From assembly GCA_016191395.1 (NCBI GenBank), contig JACPOS010000013.1, forward strand, positions 32,072-96,071: a stretch of DNA of 64,000 nt. The letters are read 5' to 3'. Under the pieces are notes generated by a model that had not been told where the DNA came from, ran no database searches, and saw only the letters and a program-made list of their open reading frames with translations. The stretch comes from Chloroflexota bacterium (GTDB lineage Bacteria; Chloroflexota; Limnocylindria; Limnocylindrales; CSP1-4). Shown here one piece after another: positions 54,796 through 63,886 of this stretch (positions are counted from its first letter, which is position 1; each line of letters starts with the position of its first letter). The position numbers were made by a program, and so were the translations under genes.

Positions 54796-57700
54796 TCATC
54801 GGTCCTCCAGCTCATAGACGCCCACGGTGTCGGGGACGAGTCCGAGACGCACCGCGATCGCTGCGATCTCCGCTCGGCCGTTCGCTCCCAGCTTCGACTT
54901 GATGTTCGACACGTGCACGCTGGCCGTCTTCTCGCTCATGAACAGGTCGCTGGCGATCTCCCGGTTCGTGCGCCCGGTGGTGAGGCGCTCCAGGACGTCC
55001 TGCTCGCGCCGCGTCAGCCGGAACGGGATCGCACGGCCGCCGGGCGCAGCGCCGGAGGCTCCGTCGGACGCCACCGGCCGGCTCGCGAGGTCGAGTCGTG
55101 ACCGCACGGCCAGCCGTTCGACATCCCGCTGGAGGGGGAGCGCTCCGAGATCGCGTGCGATCCGGTGCGCCTCCACCGCGGCGGCGTTCGCGGCAACCCG
55201 TGACCCCCGTGACAGCAGGAGCGCCTCGGCCTGGCGGAATCGGCTGTAGGCGGCATCGTGGGGGTGCTGGAGATCGCTGGCCGCGGCCGCCGCGGCGGCC
55301 CACCCGGCCGCGCTGGAGCGGCCATCGAGCCGGCTCAGCTCCGCCTTGCCCAGCGCCGCGTCGAGGGCCAGGTGCGGGTCGCCCCCATCGGGCAAGGCGC
55401 GCACGAGGTGCGCGTGACGATCGAGCCGCTGGTCGAACTCGCGCCCGATCCCGAGCGCGTGGTTCAGGCCCGCCCGGTCGCCGAGTGGTCGAGCCACCTC
55501 GGCGAGGTCAGCCGCAGCTCGAATCGCCAGGCGGTAGCACACCCGCATGTGGACGTCGCGCTCCGGCTCCGCCGAGCGGGCCATGCTCTCTCTCACCGAG
55601 TCGATGGCGTCGGACGGTTGCCCGCGCGCGATCGATAGCAGGGCGATGCTCGAGTAGAGGTCGGTCCAGCCATACGCGGTTGCCGTGAACGCCTTGCACA
55701 TCAGGAGCACGGTCTCGAGGTGCTCAGCGGCCGAGTCCAACCTGCCGCGCCCGAGGTCGAGAAGCGCCTGGGCGCCGTGTGCCAGGACGCCGTGCGATCC
55801 CACAGGATCTCGCTCGAGGGCGCCCGAGATCCAGTCGTCCGCCTCCGGCCAGCGACCGAGGAGGAAGGCCGACACGCCCCTGATCGCTCGCAGGGCGCTC
55901 CCGTATCCCTCTGCCCCCCAGCGGCCGCTCTCGGCGATCCCCTCGTCGGCGACGCGACAGGCCTCGTCCAGGTCTCCCGCCCAGTGAAGTGCCAGCGCGA
56001 GCTCGATGGAGATCTCGGCTGCCCCGGTGAAATCCCCGACGGAGCGCGCCAGCGTCAGTGCTTCCCGCAGCGTGCGAACTCCCGAGTCGGCTTCGCCAAC
56101 CGCCGTGGCGTTCCGGCCGATGCAGCCCAGGGCGCGGATCTCGGCCGCGGCCGAGCCGACTGATCGGGCGGTCGACAGGGCCTCCTGGGCGATCCGATTC
56201 GACTCGCCGAAATGGCATTTCAGCCCGAGCGCCTGGGCAAGCACGCCGAGCACCTGGGCGCGGGCGACCGACGGAGGGTTGGCCGGCAGGCGGTCCAGCG
56301 CTCGAAGCGCCACCGGCTGCGCCGCGTCGGGATTGCCCGAGCCGAGGTGATAGACGGCAAGCCGCTCGAGCAACGTCCCGGTGCGCATCGGGTCGGGCTC
56401 GTCGACGGCTTCGGCGTCGAGCGCCGCCTGCACCAGCTCGATGGCGCGGCGGTATGCCCCGGCCAGGGCGGCCGCCTCGGCCGTGCGCAGGGTCAGGTCA
56501 TGGTGCGTCAGGCCTTCGACGGTCTCGGTGCCGGTGGGCCACAGGGTCAGGGCGAGATGGTAGTGCGCGAATGCGTTGCCGAAGGCGAACATCCGCTCCG
56601 CCGCCCAGCCGGCGCGCAGCAAGGCCGGCAGGGCCTGGCGCGCATCGCGCGCCTCGTACCAGTGATGTGCCAGCTCGGAGGCCACCGCCGCATCGACGTC
56701 GGAGCCGGCATGAACCGCTCCCAGCGCAGCGGCCACCGCGGCATGGAGCGCCAGCCGCTCGCCTGGCAGAAGCTCCTCGTAGACCGCCTCGCGAACCAGG
56801 CCGTGGCGGAACTGCATGACCTCATCGTGCCCAGCCAGCAGCAGGTAGCGATCGATTGCTTCTCGCAGCGGCCCACCCATCTCGGCCGGCTCCATCCGGG
56901 TGACGATCGCAAGGACGTCGTGTCGTGCGGATTGCCCCGCCACGGCGATCACGCGCAGCAGGCTTCGCGCAGGGGGCGAGAGGCTGCCGACTCGGGCCAG
57001 CAGCGTCTCTCGCAGCGTCAGCCCAAGCCGCTGCCCTCCCCGCTGCTCAGCGTCGAGGAGCTCCTCGGTGAAGAACGCGTTGCCCCCGCCGCGCTCGTGG
57101 AGGCGGGCGACGAGGGAGCGGTCGGGACGGCTGCCGAGGATGCCCGCCAGCTGGTCATGGACCTCGCCGGGCGTGAACGGGGCGAGCTCGATGCGCTCCA
57201 CCTGTCCACTGCGCCCCAGCTCGGCGAGCAGGGTAAGGAACGGATGGCGCTCGTTCAGCTCGTCCGTGCGATAGGTTCCGATCAGCACCACGCGACCGTG
57301 CGTGAGGTTTCGTACCAGGAACCGCAGCATGTCGCGGGTCGATCGATCCGACCAATGCAGGTCCTCGAGCGCGATGACGGTGACGACGTCTTCGGCGATG
57401 CGCTCGATCAGCCCGAGCACCTGGAGGTAGAGCGTGGACTGGGTGGAGGACGTCGGCGTGCCGGCGACGGGCTCCGCGTGGCCGCCGGCTTCGAGGTCGG
57501 GGATCAGCTGCTGGACGGCAGATCGAGCCGGCCCGACGATTCGGCTGAACTCCTCGGGAGGCAGAGCCTTCAGCCACGGGCGAAGCGCAGCGACGAGTGG
57601 GTCATACGGGCGCGCACCATCGCCGAGGTCGACACAGGCACCGGAGAGGAAGCGCAGGCCGGGAGACTCGGCGCCCGCTCGGAGCTCCGCGAGCAGTCGT

Positions 57701-57837
57701 GTCTTGCCGACGCCGGCCTCGCCCCCGATGATGACCGTGCCGACCGACCCAGCCCGTGCGGCTTCCAACACGGCCTGCAGCCGGAGAAGCTCCTCGCGGC
57801 GTCCGATGAACACGGGGCTGGAGATTCGACCGGTCAC
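54796..57837 (-). CDS. Large AAA/STAND-type LuxR-family transcriptional regulator
   Basis: 1013 residues. N-terminal ATPase with FIGRREELLRLQAVLEAA, Walker A GGEAGVGKTRLLAEL (from 38) and Walker B VIALEDLHWSD. A long middle region of TPR-like helices follows (about 380-900). The C-terminal LuxR helix-turn-helix (about 940-1000) reads LTRREQDVLERLTTGRTNREIA and SVHVSNIKSKLGANGRAEI. It is MalT/LAL-like: ligand-driven ATP switch turning on transcription. Target unknown; divergent from the tusA-like gene 150 bases away. GTG start. Confidence 0.9.
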   Translation of the reverse strand: MTGRISSPVFIGRREELLRLQAVLEAARAGSVGTVIIGGEAGVGKTRLLAELRAGAESPGLRFLSGACVDLGDGARPYDPLVAALRPWLKALPPEEFSRIVGPARSAVQQLIPDLEAGGHAEPVAGTPTSSTQSTLYLQVLGLIERIAEDVVTVIALEDLHWSDRSTRDMLRFLVRNLTHGRVVLIGTYRTDELNERHPFLTLLAELGRSGQVERIELAPFTPGEVHDQLAGILGSRPDRSLVARLHERGGGNAFFTEELLDAEQRGGQRLGLTLRETLLARVGSLSPPARSLLRVIAVAGQSARHDVLAIVTRMEPAEMGGPLREAIDRYLLLAGHDEVMQFRHGLVREAVYEELLPGERLALHAAVAAALGAVHAGSDVDAAVASELAHHWYEARDARQALPALLRAGWAAERMFAFGNAFAHYHLALTLWPTGTETVEGLTHHDLTLRTAEAAALAGAYRRAIELVQAALDAEAVDEPDPMRTGTLLERLAVYHLGSGNPDAAQPVALRALDRLPANPPSVARAQVLGVLAQALGLKCHFGESNRIAQEALSTARSVGSAAAEIRALGCIGRNATAVGEADSGVRTLREALTLARSVGDFTGAAEISIELALALHWAGDLDEACRVADEGIAESGRWGAEGYGSALRAIRGVSAFLLGRWPEADDWISGALERDPVGSHGVLAHGAQALLDLGRGRLDSAAEHLETVLLMCKAFTATAYGWTDLYSSIALLSIARGQPSDAIDSVRESMARSAEPERDVHMRVCYRLAIRAAADLAEVARPLGDRAGLNHALGIGREFDQRLDRHAHLVRALPDGGDPHLALDAALGKAELSRLDGRSSAAGWAAAAAAASDLQHPHDAAYSRFRQAEALLLSRGSRVAANAAAVEAHRIARDLGALPLQRDVERLAVRSRLDLASRPVASDGASGAAPGGRAIPFRLTRREQDVLERLTTGRTNREIASDLFMSEKTASVHVSNIKSKLGANGRAEIAAIAVRLGLVPDTVGVYELEDR

Positions 57838-57987
57838 CGAACGATTATCAGGCCCGTCGCGAGTGAAGCTCCAGCCCCGGCAGGCTGGCCTAAGGCCCTT
57901 CTCGGCCGCAAACTAAGGAGCGCCCCATTGCACCGGATCGCCGCGGGGCCATACCCTCCGGGAAATGCCGAAGGGACGGACGAGCCT

Positions 57988-58239
57988 GTGACGGATGCAT
58001 CGAGCGCCCCGGCACCGGACGTTCGCATGGACCTTGTCGGGCAGGCCTGTTCGACCTTGACCCCGATCATCGCCTCCCGAATGCGCCAGCTCAGTACCGG
58101 CCAGGTCCTGGAGGTCATCTCCGACGACCCGACGGCGCGAAGCGGCTTGGCTTCCTGGTCGAGACTCACCGGCAATCCCATCGTGGCCATCGTCGAGGAC
58201 GGTCCGGGGCGGACCCGATACTACCTGCGTCGGAAGTAG
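57988..58239 (+). CDS. TusA/SirA-family protein with altered CPxP motif
   Basis: 83 residues. MDLVGQACSTLTPIIASRMRQL, GQVLEVISDDPTARSGLASWSRLTGNPIVAIVEDG is the TusA fold. The family Cys is present (C21) but the usual CPxP is CSTL, which may alter the sulfur-carrier surface. GTG 57988 with an AAGGGA-type site upstream. Followed 17 bases later by a DsrE-like gene, supporting persulfide transfer. Confidence 0.8.
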   Translation: MTDASSAPAPDVRMDLVGQACSTLTPIIASRMRQLSTGQVLEVISDDPTARSGLASWSRLTGNPIVAIVEDGPGRTRYYLRRK

Positions 58240-58256
58240 GCCTGGAGGACAGATCG

Positions 58257-58616
58257 ATGCCCCGATTCATGGCGCAGGCCACGCGCGGACGCGAGGATCC
58301 TGAGCGTGCGACGCTGCCGTTCATCGTGGCGAACGTCGCCGCGTCCGCGGATCAGGAGGCGATCGTGCTGCTCACGATCGAGGGCGTGTGGCTGGCGACG
58401 CACGGCTACGCGGATGACATCCACCACGAGGGCATGCCGCCGCTCCGGGAGGTCATTGCGTCGCTGCTGGAGGGCGGCGGCCAGATCTGGGCCTGCGGCG
58501 CGTGCACGAAGCCTCGTGGCATCACCGACGAACACCTGATCAACGGCGCGCGAATCATCTCTGCGGCCGACGTCGTTGCCGAGCTCGCCACCGGGACCCC
58601 GCTCTACACCTGCTGA
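58257..58616 (+). CDS. DsrE-family sulfur-transfer protein
   Basis: 119 residues. ADQEAIVLLTIEGVWLATHGYAD, LREVIASLLEGGGQIWACGACTKPRGI is the DsrE/F/H core, with C80 and C83 in the C-G-A-C position usually carrying the persulfide. Pairs with the TusA-like protein. Partner sulfur donor (rhodanese, IscS) is not in the window. Confidence 0.85.
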   Translation: MPRFMAQATRGREDPERATLPFIVANVAASADQEAIVLLTIEGVWLATHGYADDIHHEGMPPLREVIASLLEGGGQIWACGACTKPRGITDEHLINGARIISAADVVAELATGTPLYTC

Positions 58617-58752
58617 CCCGCCCGACGGGGGAGAAATTTGAGGAAACTTCGGCCGGTCGACTAAGGACTGCGCCGATGCGGTCGGACCCCACCTCGGCCC
58701 ACCTTCTCCGTGACCGGCGGGGCAGTGCCCGCCACAAGCAGGGAGAAGCAGC

Positions 58753-59346
58753 ATGACTCAGGAGTCGTCGGGCCCGGTCGGCGGGCCCCGCCTGCGACCG
58801 CGGCGTGCAATGGCGCCCACGGTCGGTTCGATCACTCGGTCAAGCCTGCGGGGGCGGTTCGACATCCACCGCACCAGCCTTGTCCGGGGTCTCGTCCTCG
58901 CCCTGGTGGCCGTGATGACCTCGATCGGGATCGCCGCGGCGACGTCCGGGTCGGGGGCAACGCCGACCACCTTCAGCCGCGGAACCCTCGAAGCCGGGGT
59001 GAAGGTCAACACGCCTGACCTGAAGCTGTCGGTTCGCGACGACATCGACGTCGTGACCCAGACCATCACGATCACTCCCGGTGGACACACCGGCTGGCAC
59101 AGCCACCCGGGTCCGGTCTTCGTCACCATCGCCGCCGGGACCATGACCTTCTACGACGCCGCGGATCCCAGCTGCACGCCGATCACCTACGCGGCCGGTG
59201 CCACCTTCGTCGACCGGGGCGTCGACAGCATCCACATCGCCCGCAACGAGGGGACGAGCAACCTGGTGATCTACGCCACGTACCTCGTTCCGGTGGGCGC
59301 CGCCGTCCGGACGGACGAGGTCGATCCCGGGACCTGCCCAGCCTGA
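58753..59346 (+). CDS. Secreted or membrane-anchored cupin protein
   Basis: 197 residues. A basic head of 45 residues, one TM helix (about 46-66) with GIAAATSG after it, then a cupin barrel (GGHTGWHSHPGPVFVTIAAG; GATFVDRGVDSIHIARNEG). The cupin metal ligands His-x-His and the second-motif His are retained. The first ATG gives a long head; an internal ATG (MTSIGIAAA) is less likely. GGGAGAAGCAGC precedes the start. Confidence 0.85.
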   Translation: MTQESSGPVGGPRLRPRRAMAPTVGSITRSSLRGRFDIHRTSLVRGLVLALVAVMTSIGIAAATSGSGATPTTFSRGTLEAGVKVNTPDLKLSVRDDIDVVTQTITITPGGHTGWHSHPGPVFVTIAAGTMTFYDAADPSCTPITYAAGATFVDRGVDSIHIARNEGTSNLVIYATYLVPVGAAVRTDEVDPGTCPA

Positions 59347-59720
59347 CCCGGCCTCCGCCCCGGAGATCGCCGGGGAGCTCGGTCGGGCGTCAGCTCACGC
59401 AGCGCAACCGCCGCCGGCACCAGCCGGCGGCGGTTCGATTCGGCGGCGCATCCCTGCTCTGGCAGTCACGTGCCGCGGCGTGGTCCACATGCCCCGGAGC
59501 TCGAGGCTGGAGCAGCCGGCCTCGCCCGCTGAGGAGCGCCGGCGCCGCACCAGGACGCGAGCCATGCCGTTCCGAATGCCTCATGGGTAACCGACAGCTC
59601 TTACGGCTGCCTCAGGCGACTCTCAAGGGATGCTCAGGTACATCCGGCAGGCTTGAGGCAGCTTGGAGTGGCGTCCCGCCCGCGGATCGCGGAGCGCGAC
59701 ACTCCCGTCGAGGTACGGAC
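59347..59720. other. Intergenic region after the secreted cupin
   Basis: About 370 bases without a gene. It contains a hairpin (59406-59435) and otherwise GC-rich sequence with no RNA gene recognised. The geranylgeranyl-reductase promoter should lie in the right half. Confidence 0.4.
59406..59435 (+). terminator. Hairpin terminator candidate after the cupin gene
   Basis: A perfect 13-base stem (AACCGCCGCCGGC with its complement) and an ACCA loop, 59 bases after the cupin stop. No T-run follows, as is usual in such GC-rich genomes. Confidence 0.55.
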
Positions 59721-61001
59721 ATGGCAACCCTGTCGGTCGCGGTCGTGGGAGCCGGGCCGGCCGGTGCCACCGCAGCGCGGCTGCTGGCCGGCCAGGGGGC
59801 GCACGTGTCGCTCCTCGAGGCACGGCGCCTGCCCCGCCGCAAGCTCTGCGGCGGGGGGCTGACGCCCAAAGCCCAGCGACTTGTCCCGCCGGAGGCGCTG
59901 GCGACGGTCGAACGGCGCATCCACCGGCTCGAGCTCCGCGGCGGGCGCTTCCCGGCCCTCCGGCTCGACGAGCCCGCGGCCGAGATCGCGATGGTCGAAC
60001 GCGACCGGTTCGACTTCACCCTCGCCGAGGCCGCCGCGCGGGCCGGGGCCGACGTCCGCGACGCCGAGCGAGTGGAGACGATCGCCGAGGACGCCGACGG
60101 CGTCACGCTCACGACTCGTCGGGGGCGGGTCCGCGTCGACGCCGTGGTCGCCGCCGACGGTGACCCGAGCGGGATCGCCCGCCGGGTCGGGCTCGGTGGG
60201 CGCGCTGCCCACCACGCCTTCGCGCTCGAGGTGGACCTGCCCCTGGTCGCCGGCCTGCCCGCTGACACGGCCGAGCTCTCGTTCGCCGTCCCCGGCGGCT
60301 ACGCCTGGTGCTTCCCGAAGGGTGACCACGCCAACGTCGGCGCTGGTAGCTACCGTGAGACCGACCCGGCGGCGCTGCGGGCTGCGCTCCTCCGGTTCGC
60401 CCGGGACGTCGGGCTCGATGCACGCAACGGCAGGATCGCCGGCCACTGGATCCCGCAGGGCCTGCGCCGGGACCCGCTCGCTTCGCGGCGCGTCCTCCTC
60501 GCCGGCGATGCCGCCGCGACGGCAGATCCGCTGTTCGGCGAGGGAATCGCCTACGCGCTCGTGTCCGGCATCGCCGCCGCCCAGGCGATCGGCGAGTGGG
60601 CCGCCGGCCGAGCGCGCGACCTGCGGCCGTACGACGCTCGACTGCGCAAGCTCCTCGGCCCGGCCCTCCGGTCGCTCGGGTTCGCGGCGCTCGCAGCCGC
60701 GCCGTCGATGACGGTCGCGATGGCGGCTATCGGGGCCAGCAGATGGGTCCGCGAGACGGCCGTCGACGCGATCGCCGGTCGGCGGCTGCCATTCGCCATC
60801 GACGGCCGCTGCGAGCTCGCCTGCGCCTGCGACCTCGGACACGGCTGGCCTGCGGCGGGCCCTTGCACGGTCGCCTGCCAGCATCGTCCGCGCGGCGGCG
60901 ACACCGGCGCCTGCCACGCGGCTCGTGCGCCCCTCGCCACGATCATGACCTCGCAGACGAGCGGGCCGGCCCCTTCGATGCCGTGGAGCGCGCGTCAGTG
61001 A
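59721..61001 (+). CDS. Geranylgeranyl-reductase-family FAD protein with Cys-rich C-terminus
   Basis: 426 residues. FAD motif VVGAGPAGATAARLL (8-22), GGGLTPKAQRLVP-type loop at 43-56, YAWCFPKGDHANVGAG (204-219), LLAGDAAATADPLFGEGI (269-286). A homologue class reduces geranylgeranyl chains or oxidises other lipids. The last 70 residues hold six Cys (364, 368, 370, 382, 386, 398) and several His in a spacing like a metal site, unusual for this family. ATG 59721 with GAGG upstream. Confidence 0.85.
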   Translation: MATLSVAVVGAGPAGATAARLLAGQGAHVSLLEARRLPRRKLCGGGLTPKAQRLVPPEALATVERRIHRLELRGGRFPALRLDEPAAEIAMVERDRFDFTLAEAAARAGADVRDAERVETIAEDADGVTLTTRRGRVRVDAVVAADGDPSGIARRVGLGGRAAHHAFALEVDLPLVAGLPADTAELSFAVPGGYAWCFPKGDHANVGAGSYRETDPAALRAALLRFARDVGLDARNGRIAGHWIPQGLRRDPLASRRVLLAGDAAATADPLFGEGIAYALVSGIAAAQAIGEWAAGRARDLRPYDARLRKLLGPALRSLGFAALAAAPSMTVAMAAIGASRWVRETAVDAIAGRRLPFAIDGRCELACACDLGHGWPAAGPCTVACQHRPRGGDTGACHAARAPLATIMTSQTSGPAPSMPWSARQ

Positions 61002-61441
61002 CCGCCATGCGCGGCGCGATGCGCGGACATCATGCCCGTTCGGCCGCCATCGGACTGGCGCCCCGGCGAGGGGACCGGGCGCGGAATGCCCTGACGCTGG
61101 CCGTCTCGAAGCCGGTCACGGAGCTTTCCGAGGCGCTCGCCATCCTGGCGGCCCGCCTGCACGAGGCGGCCGCCGAGCGTCGGTCGGCCCCGGTGGGCAG
61201 CCAGCGGTGGCGCTGCGCCGAGGAACGCGTCGCCTACGTGAGCGAGCTGTATCTGCGGCTCCAGCGACGGATGGAGGTCCCCACCGAGATCTGGAGCCTC
61301 GGCGACGGCGCCCAGGTTCGGCCCAAGTGCCACGATGAGCCCGATCGTGGCCACAGACGCGACCGAACGGAGAAGGGCCCAAGGCTGGCCTACGGCGCTG
61401 GCCGCGCGATCCGTGCCGAGCCGACGATCCCCTCCTCGTAG
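60998..61441 (+). CDS. Hypothetical protein overlapping the fic 3' end
   Basis: 147 residues from GTG 60998, which overlaps the preceding stop (GTGA). The helical central part (SKPVTELSEALAILAARLHEA, RCAEERVAYVSELYLRLQRRM) looks protein-like; the tail overlaps fic on the other strand by 52 bases and may be non-coding. Function unknown. Confidence 0.45.
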   Translation: MTAMRGAMRGHHARSAAIGLAPRRGDRARNALTLAVSKPVTELSEALAILAARLHEAAAERRSAPVGSQRWRCAEERVAYVSELYLRLQRRMEVPTEIWSLGDGAQVRPKCHDEPDRGHRRDRTEKGPRLAYGAGRAIRAEPTIPSS

Positions 61442-62586
61442 GCCGTAAGCAGGTCGAACAGCTCGGTCGCCGCGTACTGGCGGTCGTACGTCCCCGAGCT
61501 CAGCTGGCGAATGACACCAGCCTCGGCCAGCGCCTTGAGCGCGACGAGCGTTTGCTGCTGGCTGACTCCGATCGCCGCCCGGGCGGTTGGCGCCGAGAGC
61601 ACGGGCAGCGCCGGCAGAAGCGCGATGAGTTTGCTGGCCGCGGACCCGGCCCTTGGGCGGCCCGCGCGCTCGCGCCACGTCGCCTGCTGCGCCGCCACCT
61701 GGTCCGCGAGGTCGATCGACATCAGGGCCGCGCGGGCGGTTGCCGTCGCGAACGAGCCGATCCAGTCGGCAACGCGCCCTTCCCGGAACGCCACCAACCC
61801 CTCGACGTAGGCGGTGGGTCGGGCCGCCAGGACGATGCTCACCGGCGGGACGAACCGATCGGCGACGCCGCGCCGGCGCAGCACGACGTGCACGAGGGCC
61901 CGGCCGACACGGCCGTTGCCGTCGATGAAGGGATGGATGGTCTCGAACTGCGCGTGGGCGACCGCCGCCTGGGGCACCGCCGGCAGGTCGTCCCGCGCCA
62001 GGAACTCGACCAGATCCTCGAGCAGCGGCACGACGAGGTCCTCGGGCGGCGGCACGAACGCCGCATCGGACGGGTTCCCGAGCCGGCCGCCGATCCAGTT
62101 CTGCTCCTCGCGCACCCGGCCGGGCCGCGTCCGCTCGTCGCCTGCCATGAGCACCGCATGGATCGCCAGCAGGTCCTCCACGGTCACCGGCTCGGTGCGA
62201 TCTCCGATCGCGATCGCCTCCTCCATCGCGGACACGTTTGCTGCGACGATCCGAGCGCCGCCCCGAGACGCCCGAGGGTCGATGAGCGCCCGGGCGAGGT
62301 TGAGCGACGAGACGGCGTAGCCCTCGATCCGGGACGATGCCACCGCCTCCGACCGCAGGAGCAGGGGGCCGATGGCCTCGAGGCCGCCCACGGAGGCGCG
62401 ATCGTTGAGCGCCCGGATCGCCGCCTCAGCATCCGCTGAGAGGTCGGCAACCTCGAATGGGACGACCGGGCTGAGCGCCGCGATGTCGCTCGGAACGAAT
62501 GCCTGGTACCGGAACGAGGCACGCGCGCGGCGTCCGCCCACGGCGCCCGGTTCTCCCTCCCACGTCCGCTCGACGGTCTTCGGCAC
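61390..62586 (-). CDS. Fic-family AMPylator-like protein with inhibitory motif
   Basis: 398 residues. Fic motif HPFIDGNGRVGR (His208) is complete, so AMP transfer is possible. An N-terminal (S/T)xxxE(G/N) inhibitory motif is present as S84-x3-E88-G89, which places it in the class with an inhibitory helix before the Fic core. A C-terminal winged-helix domain (about 330-390) follows, typical of the Fic-wHTH group. No separate antitoxin. GTG 62586 has GGAGG four bases upstream. Confidence 0.9.
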   Translation of the reverse strand: MPKTVERTWEGEPGAVGGRRARASFRYQAFVPSDIAALSPVVPFEVADLSADAEAAIRALNDRASVGGLEAIGPLLLRSEAVASSRIEGYAVSSLNLARALIDPRASRGGARIVAANVSAMEEAIAIGDRTEPVTVEDLLAIHAVLMAGDERTRPGRVREEQNWIGGRLGNPSDAAFVPPPEDLVVPLLEDLVEFLARDDLPAVPQAAVAHAQFETIHPFIDGNGRVGRALVHVVLRRRGVADRFVPPVSIVLAARPTAYVEGLVAFREGRVADWIGSFATATARAALMSIDLADQVAAQQATWRERAGRPRAGSAASKLIALLPALPVLSAPTARAAIGVSQQQTLVALKALAEAGVIRQLSSGTYDRQYAATELFDLLTAYEEGIVGSARIARPAP

Positions 62587-62774
62587 GTCGCCTCCGGCTG
62601 TAACCCTTCAAACTCACGCGGGGAATGAATGGATAGGATGAGCCTGCTCTGACAACCCTTCAATGTCAACCGACGATCCCGAATGAGGGTCTGCCGCGCG
62701 ACACGCACGGCAGCTCCCGCGGGCCTGGGGGCGTGAGAACCTGGGTCGACTCGGTCGGGGTGCTGGGACCGCGC
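62587..62774. promoter_or_regulatory. fic upstream region with TTGAAGGGTT direct repeats
   Basis: The 10-mer AACCCTTCAA (TTGAAGGGTT on the fic strand) occurs at 62602-62611 and 62654-62663, 52 bases apart. The distal copy lies inside a TGACA-N9-TGTCA inverted repeat, which includes a TTGACA hexamer. The arrangement suggests an operator, possibly for the Fic wHTH domain (inference). Confidence 0.5.
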
Positions 62775-63389
62775 CTAGCTCGTGCGCGTTAGCGTCGCGT
62801 AGACGAACCGCTGCTCCGTGCCGCCGGGCGTTGTGTGGGTATGCCGCTCAGTGGCGCCCAGGCGGAACGACGGTCCCAGGGCATCCGCGAGCTCGCCAGC
62901 GTCATAGCGGCAGACCGGCAGCCCGCTGCATCGCTCGGGCCCGTCCGGGGCGAAGGTGGCGATGATCAGCGTCCCCCCGGGGACCACGGTCGCCTGGGCA
63001 AGGCGGACGTACGCCGCCCGCTCCTCCGGCTGGACCAAGAAGTGGAAGACAGCGCGGTCATGCCAGACGTCGAACGGGCCCACATCGCCAACGTTCGTCA
63101 CGTCGCCGACGATCCATTCGACTTGAGTCGCCCGATCGCCGAGACGCCGCCTCGAGACCTCGAGTCCGGCCTCCGAGACGTCGAGCACGGCGACGCGCGC
63201 AAGGTCGAGGTCCAGCAGGTGGTCCACCAGGGACGAGGCCCCGCCACCAACGTCGATCACGCTGCGAGCGCCAGCGCGGACCGCCGCCGCGACCAGGTGC
63301 CGGGACACAACCGGGTCTGGCTCGTACCAGCCGACCTCATCGGTCCGCCGCGTTAAGTAGACGTTCTGCCAATAGGCTCCGCTCTCCAC
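62775..63389 (-). CDS. Class I SAM-dependent methyltransferase
   Basis: 204 residues. Starts WQNVYLTRRTDEVGWYEPDP, then the SAM motif VIDVGGGASSLVDHLL, VAVLDVSEAGLEVSRRRLG, VEWIVGDVTNVGDVGPFDVWHDRAVFHFL. Thiopurine/tellurite-type methyltransferases share this layout. Substrate unknown. GTG 63389. Confidence 0.88.
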   Translation of the reverse strand: MESGAYWQNVYLTRRTDEVGWYEPDPVVSRHLVAAAVRAGARSVIDVGGGASSLVDHLLDLDLARVAVLDVSEAGLEVSRRRLGDRATQVEWIVGDVTNVGDVGPFDVWHDRAVFHFLVQPEERAAYVRLAQATVVPGGTLIIATFAPDGPERCSGLPVCRYDAGELADALGPSFRLGATERHTHTTPGGTEQRFVYATLTRTS

Positions 63390-63551
63390 GGTCCCAGCAT
63401 ATTGGCCAACAACCCGTCAACCGCAGCACGGTGGTCGTGCACGCCGACATCGACAGCGTGAGCCGGCGCACCGACCCCTGGCCGCCGGCCACCCGCGAGC
63501 AGCGGGCCAAGCGGGTCATCGGCCGGGCGAATGCGATCCTGCGGCCCCCCG
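63390..63551. other. Decayed region upstream of the LysM remnant
   Basis: No intact gene. A plus-strand stretch (about 63430-63546) reads as VVVHADIDSVSRRTDPWPP and an Arg/Ala helix before breaking at a C6 run (63545-63550), just where the LysM-like reading begins in another frame. It is probably part of the same broken gene. Confidence 0.35.
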
Positions 63552-63702
63552 ATCGTCACCGTGAAGGCGGGCGACACCCTCTCCCGAGATCGCCTCGTCT
63601 CACGGGCTGACCCTGCTCGCTCTTCGCGTGTTCGCCGAGAACGGGAAGGACCGCGCCAGACCCGGGCTCATTCACCCGGGCGCCCTCGTCCGCGTGCAGT
63701 GA
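63552..63702 (+). pseudogene. Remnant of a LysM-domain protein
   Basis: IVTVKAGDTLSR (63552-63587) matches the beginning of a LysM repeat, and RPGLIHPGALVRVQ before a TGA at 63700-63702 matches the end of one, but the two lie in different frames. The frame changes again upstream at a run of six C. It is therefore a broken gene, or less likely a homopolymer sequencing error. LysM domains bind peptidoglycan. Confidence 0.5.
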
Positions 63703-63859
63703 CGAGAAGACCGATGGACAGCGAGCCGGGCACGATCTGGGGCCGCGAGCCGCATGGTCAACGGCGTCCGGAGTCGGCCCTGTCGAGCTGGGCGACTCCA
63801 GCCTCGTGGCGGTCTCGGTGACAGCGGCCACGGGCGATCATTGGGGGCGGTCGGCTAGC

Positions 63860-63884
63860 TGTAGTCCCCCAAGACGTTGGTGAC
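63860..63884. mobile_element. Putative terminal end of an IS element
   Basis: TGTAGTCCCCCAAGACGTTG and the following bases (63860-63884) lie just outside the transposase stop and start with TGT, as ends of IS481/IS3-type elements do. The other end is outside the window, so the inverted repeat cannot be verified. Confidence 0.45.
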
Positions 63885-63886
63885 GG

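Noticed and set aside
63337..63577. Short minus-strand open frames between the methyltransferase and the window edge
   Set aside because: Overlap the methyltransferase start and the decayed region, and show no family features.
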